NCBI GenBank assembly: GCA_044377735.1
Contig: JBILYK010000057.1
Location: forward strand, 1-23,010
Direction of reading: 5' to 3'
Source of the DNA: Tabrizicola_A sp044377735
GTDB lineage: Bacteria; Pseudomonadota; Alphaproteobacteria; Rhodobacterales; Rhodobacteraceae
DNA: 23,010 bases
Shown: piece after piece, positions 1 to 7,123 of the stretch
Layout: each line of letters starts with the position of its first letter
Position numbering within the stretch: the stretch's first letter is position 1
The notes under the pieces: model-generated
What the model saw: only the letters and a program-made list of their open reading frames with translations
Database searches by the model: none
Told to the model about the DNA's origin: nothing
Translations under genes and position numbers: made by a program

Positions 1-480
1 GATCGTGGACAGGTAAAACCAGCCCCAGCCGATGACCTTGAGATAGGTAAAATCAGTCTGCCACATCTGGTTCGGCGCCGTGGTCTTGTCCTTGAACTCA
101 TCCGCAGCCTTTATGACGATATAGGCCAGGCTGGTGATGAGGTCGTGGGATTTGAGCAGGCGGTAAACTGAAGCCTCTGATACAAAATACTTTTCTGTAT
201 CGGTGAACCGGACCGCCAGTTCGCGCGGCGACAGATCAGGCTCCTCAAGCGCTAGGGTCATGATCTGGTCCCGCACCGCCTCGGGGATGCGGTTCCAGAC
301 CCGGGAAGGAGAAGAGGGCCTGTCCTCCAACCCCTCGGGCCCATGCTCGATGAAGCGGTCATACCATCGGTAAAACGTGGTGGGTGGGATGCCGATCTTG
401 GCCAGGGTGCGCCTGACAGGCAGATGCGACTGCTCCACCAACCGGATGATTTCGAGCTTTTCAGCGGCGGGGTATCTCAT
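1..480 (-). CDS. IS3-family transposase OrfB, N-terminal 160 residues (partial)
   Basis: This is the catalytic half of an IS3 transposase, which cuts and joins DNA in the nucleus-free cytoplasm of the cell as an OrfAB fusion. The frame starts with ATG at 480 (MRYPAAEKLEIIRLVEQ) and stays open to base 1. It begins with a helix-turn-helix region (PPTTFYRWYDRF, about residues 33-45), continues through an HTH_21-like region (LSPRELAVRF, then SEASVYRLLKSH) and reaches NQMWQTDFTYLKV, which carries the first Asp of the DDE triad. The remaining D and E lie off the window. The start overlaps the orfA stop as ATGA, and the frame is -1 relative to orfA, so OrfB is probably made mostly as an OrfAB fusion by frameshifting. 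Confidence 0.9.
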   Translation of the reverse strand, partial: MRYPAAEKLEIIRLVEQSHLPVRRTLAKIGIPPTTFYRWYDRFIEHGPEGLEDRPSSPSRVWNRIPEAVRDQIMTLALEEPDLSPRELAVRFTDTEKYFVSEASVYRLLKSHDLITSLAYIVIKAADEFKDKTTAPNQMWQTDFTYLKVIGWGWFYLSTI

Positions 481-872
481 TCGTGGTCGCCCCCAGCCCC
501 GGTCATGTTTTTTTTGAGAAGACGGTTTTCCAGTGTTAGGTCGGCCACAAGCTCCTTCAGAGCCAAAGCCTCAGTGCGCAGATCCTTGACCTCGCCGCTG
601 CTGGCTTGACGTGCGGTATCGCCAGCCAACCGCCTCTTGCCGGCCTCAAGGAACTCCTTCGACCAGCTGTAATAAAGGCTTTGGGCAATACCTTCCTTCC
701 GGCACAGCTCAGCTATGCTGTCTTCGCCACGAAGGCCCGACAGCACGATCCGGATCTTCTCCTCAGAACTATGCAGCTTGCGCGTCGCACGCCGGATGTC
801 CTTCACAACCTTCTCGGCTGGGGCCTTCGTCGTCACGGGTTTCGCTGGCGCGGTCCTTCGGTTCTTCATCAT
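477..872 (-). CDS. IS3-family transposase OrfA
   Basis: OrfA supplies the DNA-binding and multimerisation part of the IS3 transposase. The sequence shows a helix-turn-helix (SSEEKIRIVLSGLRGEDSIAELCRKEGIAQSLYYSWSK region, about residues 35-72) and then a C-terminal leucine-rich helix (LALKELVADLTLENRLLKKN) typical of the OrfA leucine zipper. The frame is open from an ATG at 884, but the fifth codon, ATG at 872, has a GGAG six bases upstream and gives 131 residues, so I prefer it. It ends in TGA inside the ATGA shared with orfB. The length is close to the usual OrfA of this IS3 subgroup, and no damage is visible. Confidence 0.88.
   Translation of the reverse strand: MMKNRRTAPAKPVTTKAPAEKVVKDIRRATRKLHSSEEKIRIVLSGLRGEDSIAELCRKEGIAQSLYYSWSKEFLEAGKRRLAGDTARQASSGEVKDLRTEALALKELVADLTLENRLLKKNMTGAGGDHE
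507..515 (-). promoter_or_regulatory. Programmed -1 ribosomal frameshift site of the IS3 element
   Basis: On the minus strand, eight A residues followed by C give the heptamer A AAA AAC, in phase with orfA (codons AAA-AAA-AAC). This has the X XXY YYZ form needed for -1 slippage. After a -1 slip the reading continues CAT GAC CGG GGC TGG GGG CGA CCA CGA and enters the orfB ATG in frame without a stop. That produces the OrfAB fusion expected for IS3 transposition. I did not fold the downstream region for a stimulatory structure. Confidence 0.75.
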
Positions 873-1223
873 CTTCAACTCCATTTGGGGTAAAGATGAG
901 CCGCAAACCCTCCGCTATGCAATCACGCTAAACCGTTCCATGGGCGCTGACGTCAGACAATGATTGGTGGGGGACAGGAGAGTGGTTGGATGACTGGGAG
1001 CAAAGCAGTGCCCCCAAGTTTAGGGAATCTCCTGCGAGGCTGCGACCGTATCTTCAGAATGCACTCGCACTCTACCGCCGCCAGACGCTTGGTCGCAAAG
1101 GTTACTGGATATATCTGGTAACACGCCCAAAGTTTCTTTGGCAGCGGATCAGTCGGCAGAGCATCTGGCGTACCATCACGCCAGCGCAGTTAGCGTCCTT
1201 TTCATTTCATCGGAGGTCTTGAG

Positions 1224-1502
1224 ATGCCTGCTCAGGATTTTGTTGAGCTGACTGCCTATTGGGGAACCGATGATGCCGATAGCACCATCAAGGTCAGCGC
1301 TAAAAAATGGGAACAAATCAAAGCCGGGGCACAGTATCAGAAAACGGCAAAGTCCTACTATGAGGGGCAAAGTTACGACGTTACCTGGTCATTTCTTGAT
1401 GGGACGGTTTCAATCGATGGAGAGGATGGCATGCAATGTGTTGCCGGCCTCCCGCTTGAGAAATTGATCCTGCGTCAGCTCAAAACTGGAGAGCAGAGAT
1501 GA
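1224..1502 (+). CDS. Small hypothetical protein (92 aa) paired with a phosphoesterase gene
   Basis: I do not recognise this family. The ATG at 1224 has a good ribosome binding site, GGAGG at 1212-1216. The product is a soluble, hydrophilic 92-residue protein with no signal peptide or membrane span; it contains WGTDDADSTIKVSAKKWEQIKAGAQY and a Tyr/Ser/Asp-rich middle. Its stop codon overlaps the ATG of the metallophosphoesterase by ATGA, so the two are probably co-translated and may act together. Base composition is visibly more AT-rich than in the amine genes to the right. The stretch between the IS end and this gene (977-1223) contains no frame I can support. Confidence 0.6.
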   Translation: MPAQDFVELTAYWGTDDADSTIKVSAKKWEQIKAGAQYQKTAKSYYEGQSYDVTWSFLDGTVSIDGEDGMQCVAGLPLEKLILRQLKTGEQR

Positions 1503-2095
1503 CGCATCATACAGTGATCCCCGATATCCACGCAGATCTTGAACGGTTGCAACAGTCTCTCCGGCACGCCTCAACCAGTGGCCAAGTCCTCTTCCTCGGT
1601 GATTTTATTGATGCAGGTAAGTCGGTAAACAAGCCTGGTGATGTTCAGGTGTTAGAGGTCATTAGAGCCCTCATTTCTGATAGGAAAGCTATGGGCGTGA
1701 TGGGCAACCACGAGCTCAACGCCATTCTGTACCATGCGAAGGACGAGAACGGCGCACCGATGCGTCAACACAGCCCCAAGAACCAAAAGCAGCACCAGAG
1801 TTTCATTGACGAGTTTGGGGTCGGCACAGCGAGGGCGGTCGAATGGACAGAATGGTTCTTAGAAGCGCTGCCTCTATGGGCAGAGCTGGACGGGCTCAGG
1901 CTGCTATCTGATCACGGACTTGGAGTTACAAGGGTTACGATAAGGTCATCAAGCAAAGGCTGGATCCCGTACTTTGCTAGAAAGCATGGGGAAGAGCCCG
2001 AGCTCGGGTGGTTTGACCCAGGTCTCGAGGTGGGTCCTTGCTCGTCAGAGATTGATGCTTTGATAAGCGAAGCGAGAAGTACTCTGGTTCACTAG
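1499..2095 (+). CDS. Metallophosphoesterase (calcineurin-like), probably lacking its C-terminal metal-binding motifs
   Basis: Calcineurin-like phosphoesterases hydrolyse phosphomonoesters or diesters using two metal ions. The N-terminal metal motifs are intact: PDIHAD (D9, H11), GDFIDAG (D35, D38) and MGNHELN (N70, H71, E72). The middle (WFLEALPLWAELDGLRLL) also follows bacterial Ser/Thr-phosphatase-like members. After that, the expected VHA-type His and the GHT/GHxH motif are not seen. Instead the protein continues with SDHGLGVTRVTIRSSSKGW and ends at 198 residues, shorter than is usual. Other frames do not restore the motif, so this looks like a replaced or eroded C-terminus rather than a simple frameshift. 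It overlaps the preceding 92-aa gene by ATGA. It may be inactive. Confidence 0.7.
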   Translation: MTHHTVIPDIHADLERLQQSLRHASTSGQVLFLGDFIDAGKSVNKPGDVQVLEVIRALISDRKAMGVMGNHELNAILYHAKDENGAPMRQHSPKNQKQHQSFIDEFGVGTARAVEWTEWFLEALPLWAELDGLRLLSDHGLGVTRVTIRSSSKGWIPYFARKHGEEPELGWFDPGLEVGPCSSEIDALISEARSTLVH

Positions 2096-2171
2096 ACTGC
2101 ATACCTGCAAGCCCCCAGTTTCGAAAGCAGTGCTCATCTGTCCGCGCGGTAGCAAAGAGACCACACGGCGA

Positions 2172-3272
2172 TCAGCCGGATTTGGCGCGGGTCCAGGCCC
2201 GAGGGATCAGGCTCTCCTGCGCGTTGGTGTAGGGCGCGGGGGTGAACATGCGCGACAGGGTTTCCGCGTCCGGATAGACAGCCGGGTTGTTGGAAATGAC
2301 CGGATCGACCAAAGGTGTCGCGGCTTTGTTTGCATTGGCATAGCGGGTGTAGTTGGTACAGGCCGCTGCCACTTCGGGGCGCGTCATGTAGTCGATGAAT
2401 GTATAGGCGTCATCCTTGTTTGCGGCGTCGTCGGGGATGCACCAGCAATCAAGCCAGGCCGGCGCGCCGGTCTTTGGCACGAAGTAGCCGAGGTTGAGCT
2501 TAATCCCAGCTTCGGCCGCAATGTCGATCATGAACGAATAATCCCCGGAGTAGGAGTTCGCCACGCAGATCTCGCCATTGGCCATTCGGCTGGTGTAATT
2601 GGTATTGTCAAAGGTCAGGATACTGGGCCGGATCGCATCAAATGCTGCGATCATTTGGTCCAGTTCAGCCTGTCCTGCCAGGGCTGGATCAATGCCCTTC
2701 CATTTCAGAACCATAAAGCCGATGTCCGCCGGGCTGTCCAAAAGCGAGATACCGCATCCAGCCAGTTTTGCCGCGTTCTCTGGAAGGAAGACCGCCTCCA
2801 TCGTGTTCAGGTCGACGTCAGGAAGCACTTCCTTCACGAGATCGAGGTTATAGGCGAAGCCCACCGATCCCCACATATAGGGCACACCATACTGGTTCCC
2901 CGGATCAAACCCCTCCAGCACTTTAAGGATGACGGGGTCGAGATTGCCATAGTTCTTGAACCGCGTCCGCTCGAGCTTGTGATAGACCCCGACCTTGATC
3001 ATCAGGGGAAGCGAGGCGCCTGACGACATGACAACATCATATCCGGTGACGCCCGCCAGCATCTTGACGTCAAATTCCTCAGAGGAGCTGTAGGGATCGT
3101 AGACCACGCCAATTCCGAATTCGGCTTCGAATTCGGGGATGGCCGTTTCGCTGATGTAGCCTTCCCAGTTCGTGATGTTCAGGGTCCTGGCCTGCGCCCA
3201 ACTGGGGCGCACGAAGGGCGCAGCAAGTCCGGCGGAAAGGGTGACAATCGTCTGGCGGCGGTTCAGTGGCAT
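2172..3272 (-). CDS. Polyamine-type ABC transporter substrate-binding protein (PotD/PotF-like), without its own permease
   Basis: A periplasmic binding protein for a cationic amine, resembling PotF/PotD (COG0687). The preferred start is ATG at 3272, with AAGGAG eight bases upstream; an upstream ATG at 3305 would overlap the preceding gene. The N-terminus MPLNRRQTIVTLSAGLAAPF...SWAQA has a twin-arginine-like export signal with an AQA cleavage site. Mature-protein landmarks match PotF-like proteins as I recall them: NWEGYI (the W and Y that box the amine), SSGAS, PYMWGSVGFAYN, SGDYSF and LDCWCIPDDAANKDDAY, including the two acidic residues GD and LD. Length (366 aa) is normal. It lies 29 bases after the aldo/keto reductase gene and has no permease or ATPase beside it, so it may use the importer encoded at 16322-19128. 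Confidence 0.88.
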   Translation of the reverse strand: MPLNRRQTIVTLSAGLAAPFVRPSWAQARTLNITNWEGYISETAIPEFEAEFGIGVVYDPYSSSEEFDVKMLAGVTGYDVVMSSGASLPLMIKVGVYHKLERTRFKNYGNLDPVILKVLEGFDPGNQYGVPYMWGSVGFAYNLDLVKEVLPDVDLNTMEAVFLPENAAKLAGCGISLLDSPADIGFMVLKWKGIDPALAGQAELDQMIAAFDAIRPSILTFDNTNYTSRMANGEICVANSYSGDYSFMIDIAAEAGIKLNLGYFVPKTGAPAWLDCWCIPDDAANKDDAYTFIDYMTRPEVAAACTNYTRYANANKAATPLVDPVISNNPAVYPDAETLSRMFTPAPYTNAQESLIPRAWTRAKSG

Positions 3273-3301
3273 CGAGTGATCTCCTTGATACAGCCTTGGG
3301 T

Positions 3302-4345
3302 TCATATCTCATTCGGAGCGCATCGCGTTCGGGCCAGCATTCCAGTGTCTTGCCGGGATTGCCATCGGCTGACCACCTGATCCGATATCACCTCACGCGG
3401 GCAGTAAAGGTCATCCAATGCCGACAGCTCATCAGGCTCCAGCACCAGATCGAGCGCGCATAGCGCCTGATCCAGATGCGAGGCCTTGCTGATGCCGATG
3501 ATCGGGCAGGTGATGTCCCGGTTATGCCGCACCCATGCCAAGGCGACCTCGGTCAGCGATACGCCGCGGGCAGCGGCGATGCGGCGGACCGCCTCGATGA
3601 TAGCCAGATCAACATCGTCGCCATAGAATTCGGCCACATAGCGGTCCTCGGTCGTCCGACGCCCCTTGGCTCCCGACAGCCAGCCGCGTGCCAGCGGGCT
3701 GAAGGCGGTCACGGCGATCCCTGCTGCACGACAATAGGGGATCATTTCCCGCTCTTCTTCGCGGTAAAGCAGGTTGTGCTGGCACTGCATGTTCACGAAA
3801 GGCGTCCATCCGTTCAGGACCGCGACATGGTTCATTGTCACGAACTGCCAGGTGAACATGGTCGAAGCGCCAAGATACAGGACCTTGCCGGCGCGTACGA
3901 GGTCATGCAGCGCGCACATCGTCTCTTCGATCGGTACATTCTGGTCGAAAGCGTGAATGACCAGTAGGTCGATGTAATCGGTCTTCATCCGGCGCAGGCT
4001 GGCTTCCACTGAACGCAGGATATGCTTGCGCGACAGTCCCCCGTCATTAGGGGCCCCGCTCATCGGATAGTAGACCTTGGTCGCCAGTACCAGATGATCG
4101 CGTGGCACGAGTTCCAGTAGGGCGCGGGTGACTATTTCTTCGTTGAACCCCAGCGAATACCAGTTGGCCATGTCAAAAAAAGTGATCCCGGCCTCGACCG
4201 CCCGCGCCAGAAGCGGACGTGACTGCGCCTCATCCAGGACCCAGGACTTCCAGGCGCTGGACCCGAAACTCATGGTTCCAAGGCAGTATTCGCTGACCGT
4301 AAGGCCAGTGTTGCCTAGCCTGATCTGACGCAAATTCCTGCCCAA
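3302..4345 (-). CDS. Aldo/keto reductase
   Basis: An NADPH-dependent oxidoreductase of the aldo/keto reductase superfamily, reducing aldehydes or ketones in the cytoplasm. The catalytic tetrad is present: D58 and Y63 in FFDMANWYS, K90 in LATKVYYP and H131 in LLVIHAFD. Family landmarks include LGNTGLTVSEYCLGTMSFG at the N-terminus and ITCPIIGISKASHLDQAL near the C-terminus. At 347 aa it is of normal length for a YajO/Tas-like member. The start is uncertain: TTG at 4345, or TTG at 4333, which would give MRQIRLGNTGL and fits family N-termini better; no ATG is in frame. It probably forms an operon with the downstream binding-protein gene and is divergent from the LysR gene. A role in handling an amine-derived aldehyde is only an inference. 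Confidence 0.85.
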   Translation of the reverse strand: MGRNLRQIRLGNTGLTVSEYCLGTMSFGSSAWKSWVLDEAQSRPLLARAVEAGITFFDMANWYSLGFNEEIVTRALLELVPRDHLVLATKVYYPMSGAPNDGGLSRKHILRSVEASLRRMKTDYIDLLVIHAFDQNVPIEETMCALHDLVRAGKVLYLGASTMFTWQFVTMNHVAVLNGWTPFVNMQCQHNLLYREEEREMIPYCRAAGIAVTAFSPLARGWLSGAKGRRTTEDRYVAEFYGDDVDLAIIEAVRRIAAARGVSLTEVALAWVRHNRDITCPIIGISKASHLDQALCALDLVLEPDELSALDDLYCPREVISDQVVSRWQSRQDTGMLARTRCAPNEI

Positions 4346-4405
4346 TCCAATGGTCTATCCACTCCATTATCAGCCTTCATCTAAGGTCGCGGCAAACCAG
4401 AAATT

Positions 4406-4422
4406 CTCGACCCCGCAACGAG
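4406..4422. promoter_or_regulatory. Possible LysR-type operator (inverted repeat CTCG-N9-CGAG)
   Basis: CTCG at 4406-4409 and CGAG at 4419-4422 form a perfect four-base dyad with AT-rich flanks, between the aldo/keto reductase start and the LysR start. LysR proteins usually bind an interrupted dyad in the divergent spacer beside their own gene, so the place fits. The arms are short, and such a dyad is expected by chance in a spacer this size fairly often. Confidence 0.25.
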
Positions 4423-4516
4423 TTTATTTCCTTTACCACTCTTAGGCACGCAACGCCCGTCTGGTTTACTCTTCCCCACAATTCATTAAGGTGCATCCGA
4501 TTGATTGGGGGACGCG

Positions 4517-4627
4517 GTGGCTGCCAAGGGTTCGGTGTTTGACTTTGACGTCGTTGTCGTTGTCGTCGGCGCAAGGGCGGCGGGTATCGCGGCCAACTGG
4601 GCACTTCGAGCGGCGGGCGGAATGTGA
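4517..4627 (+). pseudogene. Fossil of an FAD-dependent oxidoreductase N-terminus (dinucleotide-binding fold only)
   Basis: A 36-codon frame from GTG 4517 to TGA 4625-4627 reads FDFDVVVVVVGARAAGIAA, then NWALRAAGGM. This is the first beta-strand, turn and helix of a Rossmann FAD-binding domain. The usual GxGxxG is GARAAG here, with Arg in place of the second Gly. The pattern resembles the intact amine oxidase at 13539 (VIIVGAGAAGIAATRRLIKAG). No further part of such an enzyme follows in any frame before the LysR gene, so this is a truncated remnant, not a working protein. Confidence 0.6.
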
Positions 4628-4676
4628 TCAACCAGCTGGGCTGACCCTTTGGCTATACCCGAAAGCGGAGGCAACG

Positions 4677-5597
4677 ATGCACAACGGCCGCATGTCCTTG
4701 AAGGCGCTGCGAACATTCGAGGCGGTCGTCCGCAACCGCAGTATGGCCAAGGCCGCCGACGAACTATATGTAAGCGCTGGGGCCATCGGATTTCAGATCC
4801 GGGCATTGGAGGCTGAACTTGGGTTTCGCCTGTTCGACCGCGTTGGTGGAGAAATGCTGCCGACCGAGGCCGCCATCGAGGTGTCCCGGCAGATCCGGGG
4901 CGGTTTTGAGCAGGTGTTCGGCGCGGTCCAGCAGCTGCGCCTCAGCCGCGATCCGGGGTTTCTGACCGTCAATTGCGATGTGACCTTCGGAATGCTCTGG
5001 CTTGGCACCCGCATCGCGGATTTTCAGGACCAGCACCCGGACATCGAGGTGCGCCTGAACCTGACTGACGACGACCCGGAGTTGACCTTGACCGGCGCCG
5101 ATATCGCGATCTCTTCAGGCGATGGACAAGGCCGGGGTCTGCGGTCGGTCCGGTTGACATCGGAAGCCGTCTCGCCGGTCTGTGCGCCGGGTCTCTTGCG
5201 ATCGAAGGGGACCATTTCTGCCGCGGATCTGACCGGCATGCATCTTCTGCATGTCGAATGGTTCGCGCGCGAGACGCTGTTTCGCACCATGACCTGGGAC
5301 GAATGGTTTGCCCTTGCCGGGGTGGCATTGGCGGATAAAAAGTCGAAAGGCACCTACTTATCTCATACCGTCAGCGCGATCCAGCTGGCCGTTGCCGGCA
5401 AAGGCGTGGCCCTTGCCAGTGATTGTCTGGCGGCGGATGCGATTGCGGCGGGGCAGCTGGTGCGGCCAGTCAATCTGGCCCTGCGTATGCCATGGGACTA
5501 TCATCTGGCCCACAGCGAAAGGGTCGCGGACCTGCACAAGGTCCGCGCCTTCAATGACTGGATTCTGACCGAAACCGCCGCCTTCAGAACCAAGTGA
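4677..5597 (+). CDS. LysR-family transcriptional regulator (GcvA-like)
   Basis: A DNA-binding regulator with an N-terminal winged helix-turn-helix (MSLKALRTFEAVVRNRSMAKAADEL, then SAGAIGFQIRALEAELGFRLFDR, about residues 6-56) and a two-lobed effector domain after about residue 90. The HTH wording and the C-terminal SAIQLAVAGKGVALASDCLAADAIAAGQLVRP follow the GcvA/AmpR branch. I chose ATG 4677 because GGAGG (4667-4671) lies five bases upstream and the HTH then starts where it should; the frame itself is open from 4491. The product is 306 aa, normal for the family. It is divergent from the aldo/keto reductase gene and converges on the PhyH-like gene with ten bases between stops. Its effector cannot be read from sequence. 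Confidence 0.92.
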   Translation: MHNGRMSLKALRTFEAVVRNRSMAKAADELYVSAGAIGFQIRALEAELGFRLFDRVGGEMLPTEAAIEVSRQIRGGFEQVFGAVQQLRLSRDPGFLTVNCDVTFGMLWLGTRIADFQDQHPDIEVRLNLTDDDPELTLTGADIAISSGDGQGRGLRSVRLTSEAVSPVCAPGLLRSKGTISAADLTGMHLLHVEWFARETLFRTMTWDEWFALAGVALADKKSKGTYLSHTVSAIQLAVAGKGVALASDCLAADAIAAGQLVRPVNLALRMPWDYHLAHSERVADLHKVRAFNDWILTETAAFRTK

Positions 5598-5607
5598 GCG
5601 ACCCTAG

Positions 5608-6489
5608 TCAGCTGGCCGTTTCCGGCACCCGCGCGTCGATCTCGGTCGGCACCTGTCCTCGCTTGGCGGCTTCCTTGCCGTCAGCGTCCCAATGCACCCA
5701 GACCGGATCGTCACCATCGTAATAGCCAAGCTGGTCATGACCCGTGCCGTGGGTCGTATAGCCCAAAAGGCGACGCACCCGTTCGTCATATTGGCGCGCA
5801 ACCGTGGGTGGCACTTCCATCGTGTGGTTTTCCTCGGGCCGCAGCCACCCCAGCGAATAGGTGGTGATCAGCCCGGTGCGGGGCCCCGTGCTGCGGTTCG
5901 CGCCGCCCCCGTGCCAGGTTGACCCCAGATAAAACAGGACCGAGCCCTTGGGCATTTCCGCCTGCACCTGCTGCGACAGGTCCGGCCTGTGCCACGCGCG
6001 CAAGTAGCGGTGGCTGCCCGGCACGACATGGGTAGCACCATTTTCGGCGGTGAAATCGCACAAGGACCACATCGCACTGATCTGCAATTCCATCCCTGCG
6101 ATCTGTATCGGATAGGGCGTGTCATCCCGGTGCAACTGCTGTGCCTTTTCGCCTGGCAAGATCTCGATGCCGGTCGAACTGCCTATCTGGTAATCTGCAC
6201 AATGGGGCAGAAGCATTGCATCGGCAATGTCGGTCACCCATTTATGCGCAATCAACTCAGCCGCTGTCGGCGCGTAGCGCAGAACCCCCCCGCAGCGCAG
6301 CGTCTTCTTCCCGATGAAATCAGTGCGCTCGCCTTCGGCGAAGCTGTCGAACTCGCGGCGCAACTCGGCCTTCACCGCTTCGGCAACGCCTTGGGAAACC
6401 GCGTTTCTGATAATCACGCCACCATCTCGCCGCAAGGCTTCGATGGCATGAGCCGGGGCTTGGTTGGCGTCAAATGACATGATGGGCAT
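5608..6489 (-). CDS. Phytanoyl-CoA dioxygenase (PhyH) family Fe(II)/2-oxoglutarate oxygenase
   Basis: A cytoplasmic non-haem iron oxygenase that would hydroxylate a small substrate using O2 and 2-oxoglutarate. The iron triad is visible, counted from the chosen start: H120 and D122 in QLHRDDTPYP and H193 in GSTWHGGG, followed by Arg residues in ANRSTGPRTGL, one of which would bind 2-oxoglutarate. NGATHVVPGSHRYLR is a typical PhyH signature. ATG 6489 has AGGAG eight bases upstream and is preferred over the longer open frame to 6579; length is 293 aa. PhyH enzymes act on substrates as different as ectoine, phytanoyl-CoA and N-methyl or phosphonate compounds, so the substrate is open. The amine context suggests hydroxylation or oxidative demethylation of an amine, as inference only. 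Confidence 0.88.
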   Translation of the reverse strand: MPIMSFDANQAPAHAIEALRRDGGVIIRNAVSQGVAEAVKAELRREFDSFAEGERTDFIGKKTLRCGGVLRYAPTAAELIAHKWVTDIADAMLLPHCADYQIGSSTGIEILPGEKAQQLHRDDTPYPIQIAGMELQISAMWSLCDFTAENGATHVVPGSHRYLRAWHRPDLSQQVQAEMPKGSVLFYLGSTWHGGGANRSTGPRTGLITTYSLGWLRPEENHTMEVPPTVARQYDERVRRLLGYTTHGTGHDQLGYYDGDDPVWVHWDADGKEAAKRGQVPTEIDARVPETAS

Positions 6490-6631
6490 TCGTTTACTCC
6501 TGTGGACCCCCAAACCCGTTTGGCCTTGCGCTCGCTCGGCTTCCTGGTTCCAAAGGCTGTGTTCAACCTGTCCATCCAAGACTAACGCCGCGCAATAACG
6601 CCGGGCAAATCAGATGAAATCGCTTCCTGAC

Positions 6632-7119
6632 CTAGAAAAACTCGCGCAGGTCTTTGGCAGTCCTGTGTTTAGCGCCGTCATGGCCCACCCGTCCTTGCCC
6701 CGTGATGACAGTGACCAGATCGCCGTCGGGCCCGAGGCCGATGACACGGCTGTCGCAGTACAGCCGCGCACCCGCCCGTTCTGCGGCATCCGCAAGGCCG
6801 AGCGCGTAGTTCAACGGATGCAGGTAGCCGCCGCGCGGGTCGATGACGCCGCCCACATATCCGGGCGCACCCAGCAGCCGCTGCATCTCGGCCGCGTCAA
6901 GATGATTGACGGGCGCACCGATGGCGCGCCACTCGGCAGCATGGGCTTCAGGCTTGGCAGCGCCTTGGGGTTATGGGCCGCGCGGGTCCACTCCAAACGG
7001 CGGGCGTCGCAGCGGATGGCATGCCGCTCGATCAGGTCGAAGACCGGATCGCAGCCCGCGCCCACAGCCGCGGCCACGACCGCTGGCAAGGAGGCGGTCA
7101 GGTCTTCGGCAGAGATGCA
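6632..7119 (-). pseudogene. Remnant of a DadA/OrdL-like FAD-dependent amine or amino-acid oxidase
   Basis: Two adjacent frames on the minus strand together give the middle of an FAD-dependent oxidase of the DAO superfamily. The first (about 7119 to 6965) reads ISAEDLTASLPAVVAAAVG, then CDPVFDLIERHAIRCDARR and AAHNPKA. The second (about 6965 to 6632) reads AKPEAHAAEWRAIGAPVNH, then MQRLLGAPGYVGGVIDPRG and YLHPLNYALGLADAAERAG. The join needs a one-base frameshift near 6950-6970. The FAD-binding N-terminus and the substrate-side C-terminus are both missing; the second frame runs out of similarity after VIGLGPDGDLV and stops. So the gene is frameshifted and truncated at both ends. It occupies the place that the MOSC gene holds in the sister module at 19870-22726. 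Confidence 0.75.
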
Positions 7120-7123
7120 ACGG

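Larger units (their letters stand above)
1..976 (-). mobile_element. IS3-family insertion sequence, orfA end, cut by the window edge
   Basis: The segment carries the two overlapping reading frames of an IS3-family element in the usual order on the minus strand: orfA, then orfB in the -1 frame. Only the start of orfB is inside the window, so about half the element is missing. The outer boundary is a guess. Read on the minus strand, the sequence from 976 starts TGTCCCCCACC, which fits the TG...CA termini of IS3 elements, but the opposite inverted repeat and the target duplication lie outside the window and cannot be compared. Nothing visible in orfA or the visible part of orfB suggests decay. 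Confidence 0.85.
4346..4676. other. Divergent spacer between aldo/keto reductase and LysR genes
   Basis: This 331-base stretch separates two divergent transcription units, so it should hold both promoters. I see an inverted repeat CTCG-N9-CGAG at 4406-4422 that could be a LysR site, and the FAD-oxidase fossil at 4517-4627. The reading frame of the LysR gene extends upstream to 4491, but that extension is proline- and serine-rich with no family similarity, so it is left out of the gene. I could not fix a clear -35/-10 pair. Confidence 0.5.

Noticed and set aside
986..1222. 78-codon frame beginning just after the putative IS end
   Set aside because: It has no clear ribosome binding site and no family resemblance, and ends against the next gene's start. 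It may be chance or a scrap of a disrupted gene, but I cannot support either.
2130..3023. 297-codon open frame on the plus strand
   Set aside because: It lies opposite the intact binding-protein gene and shows no recognisable domain, signal peptide or ribosome binding site.
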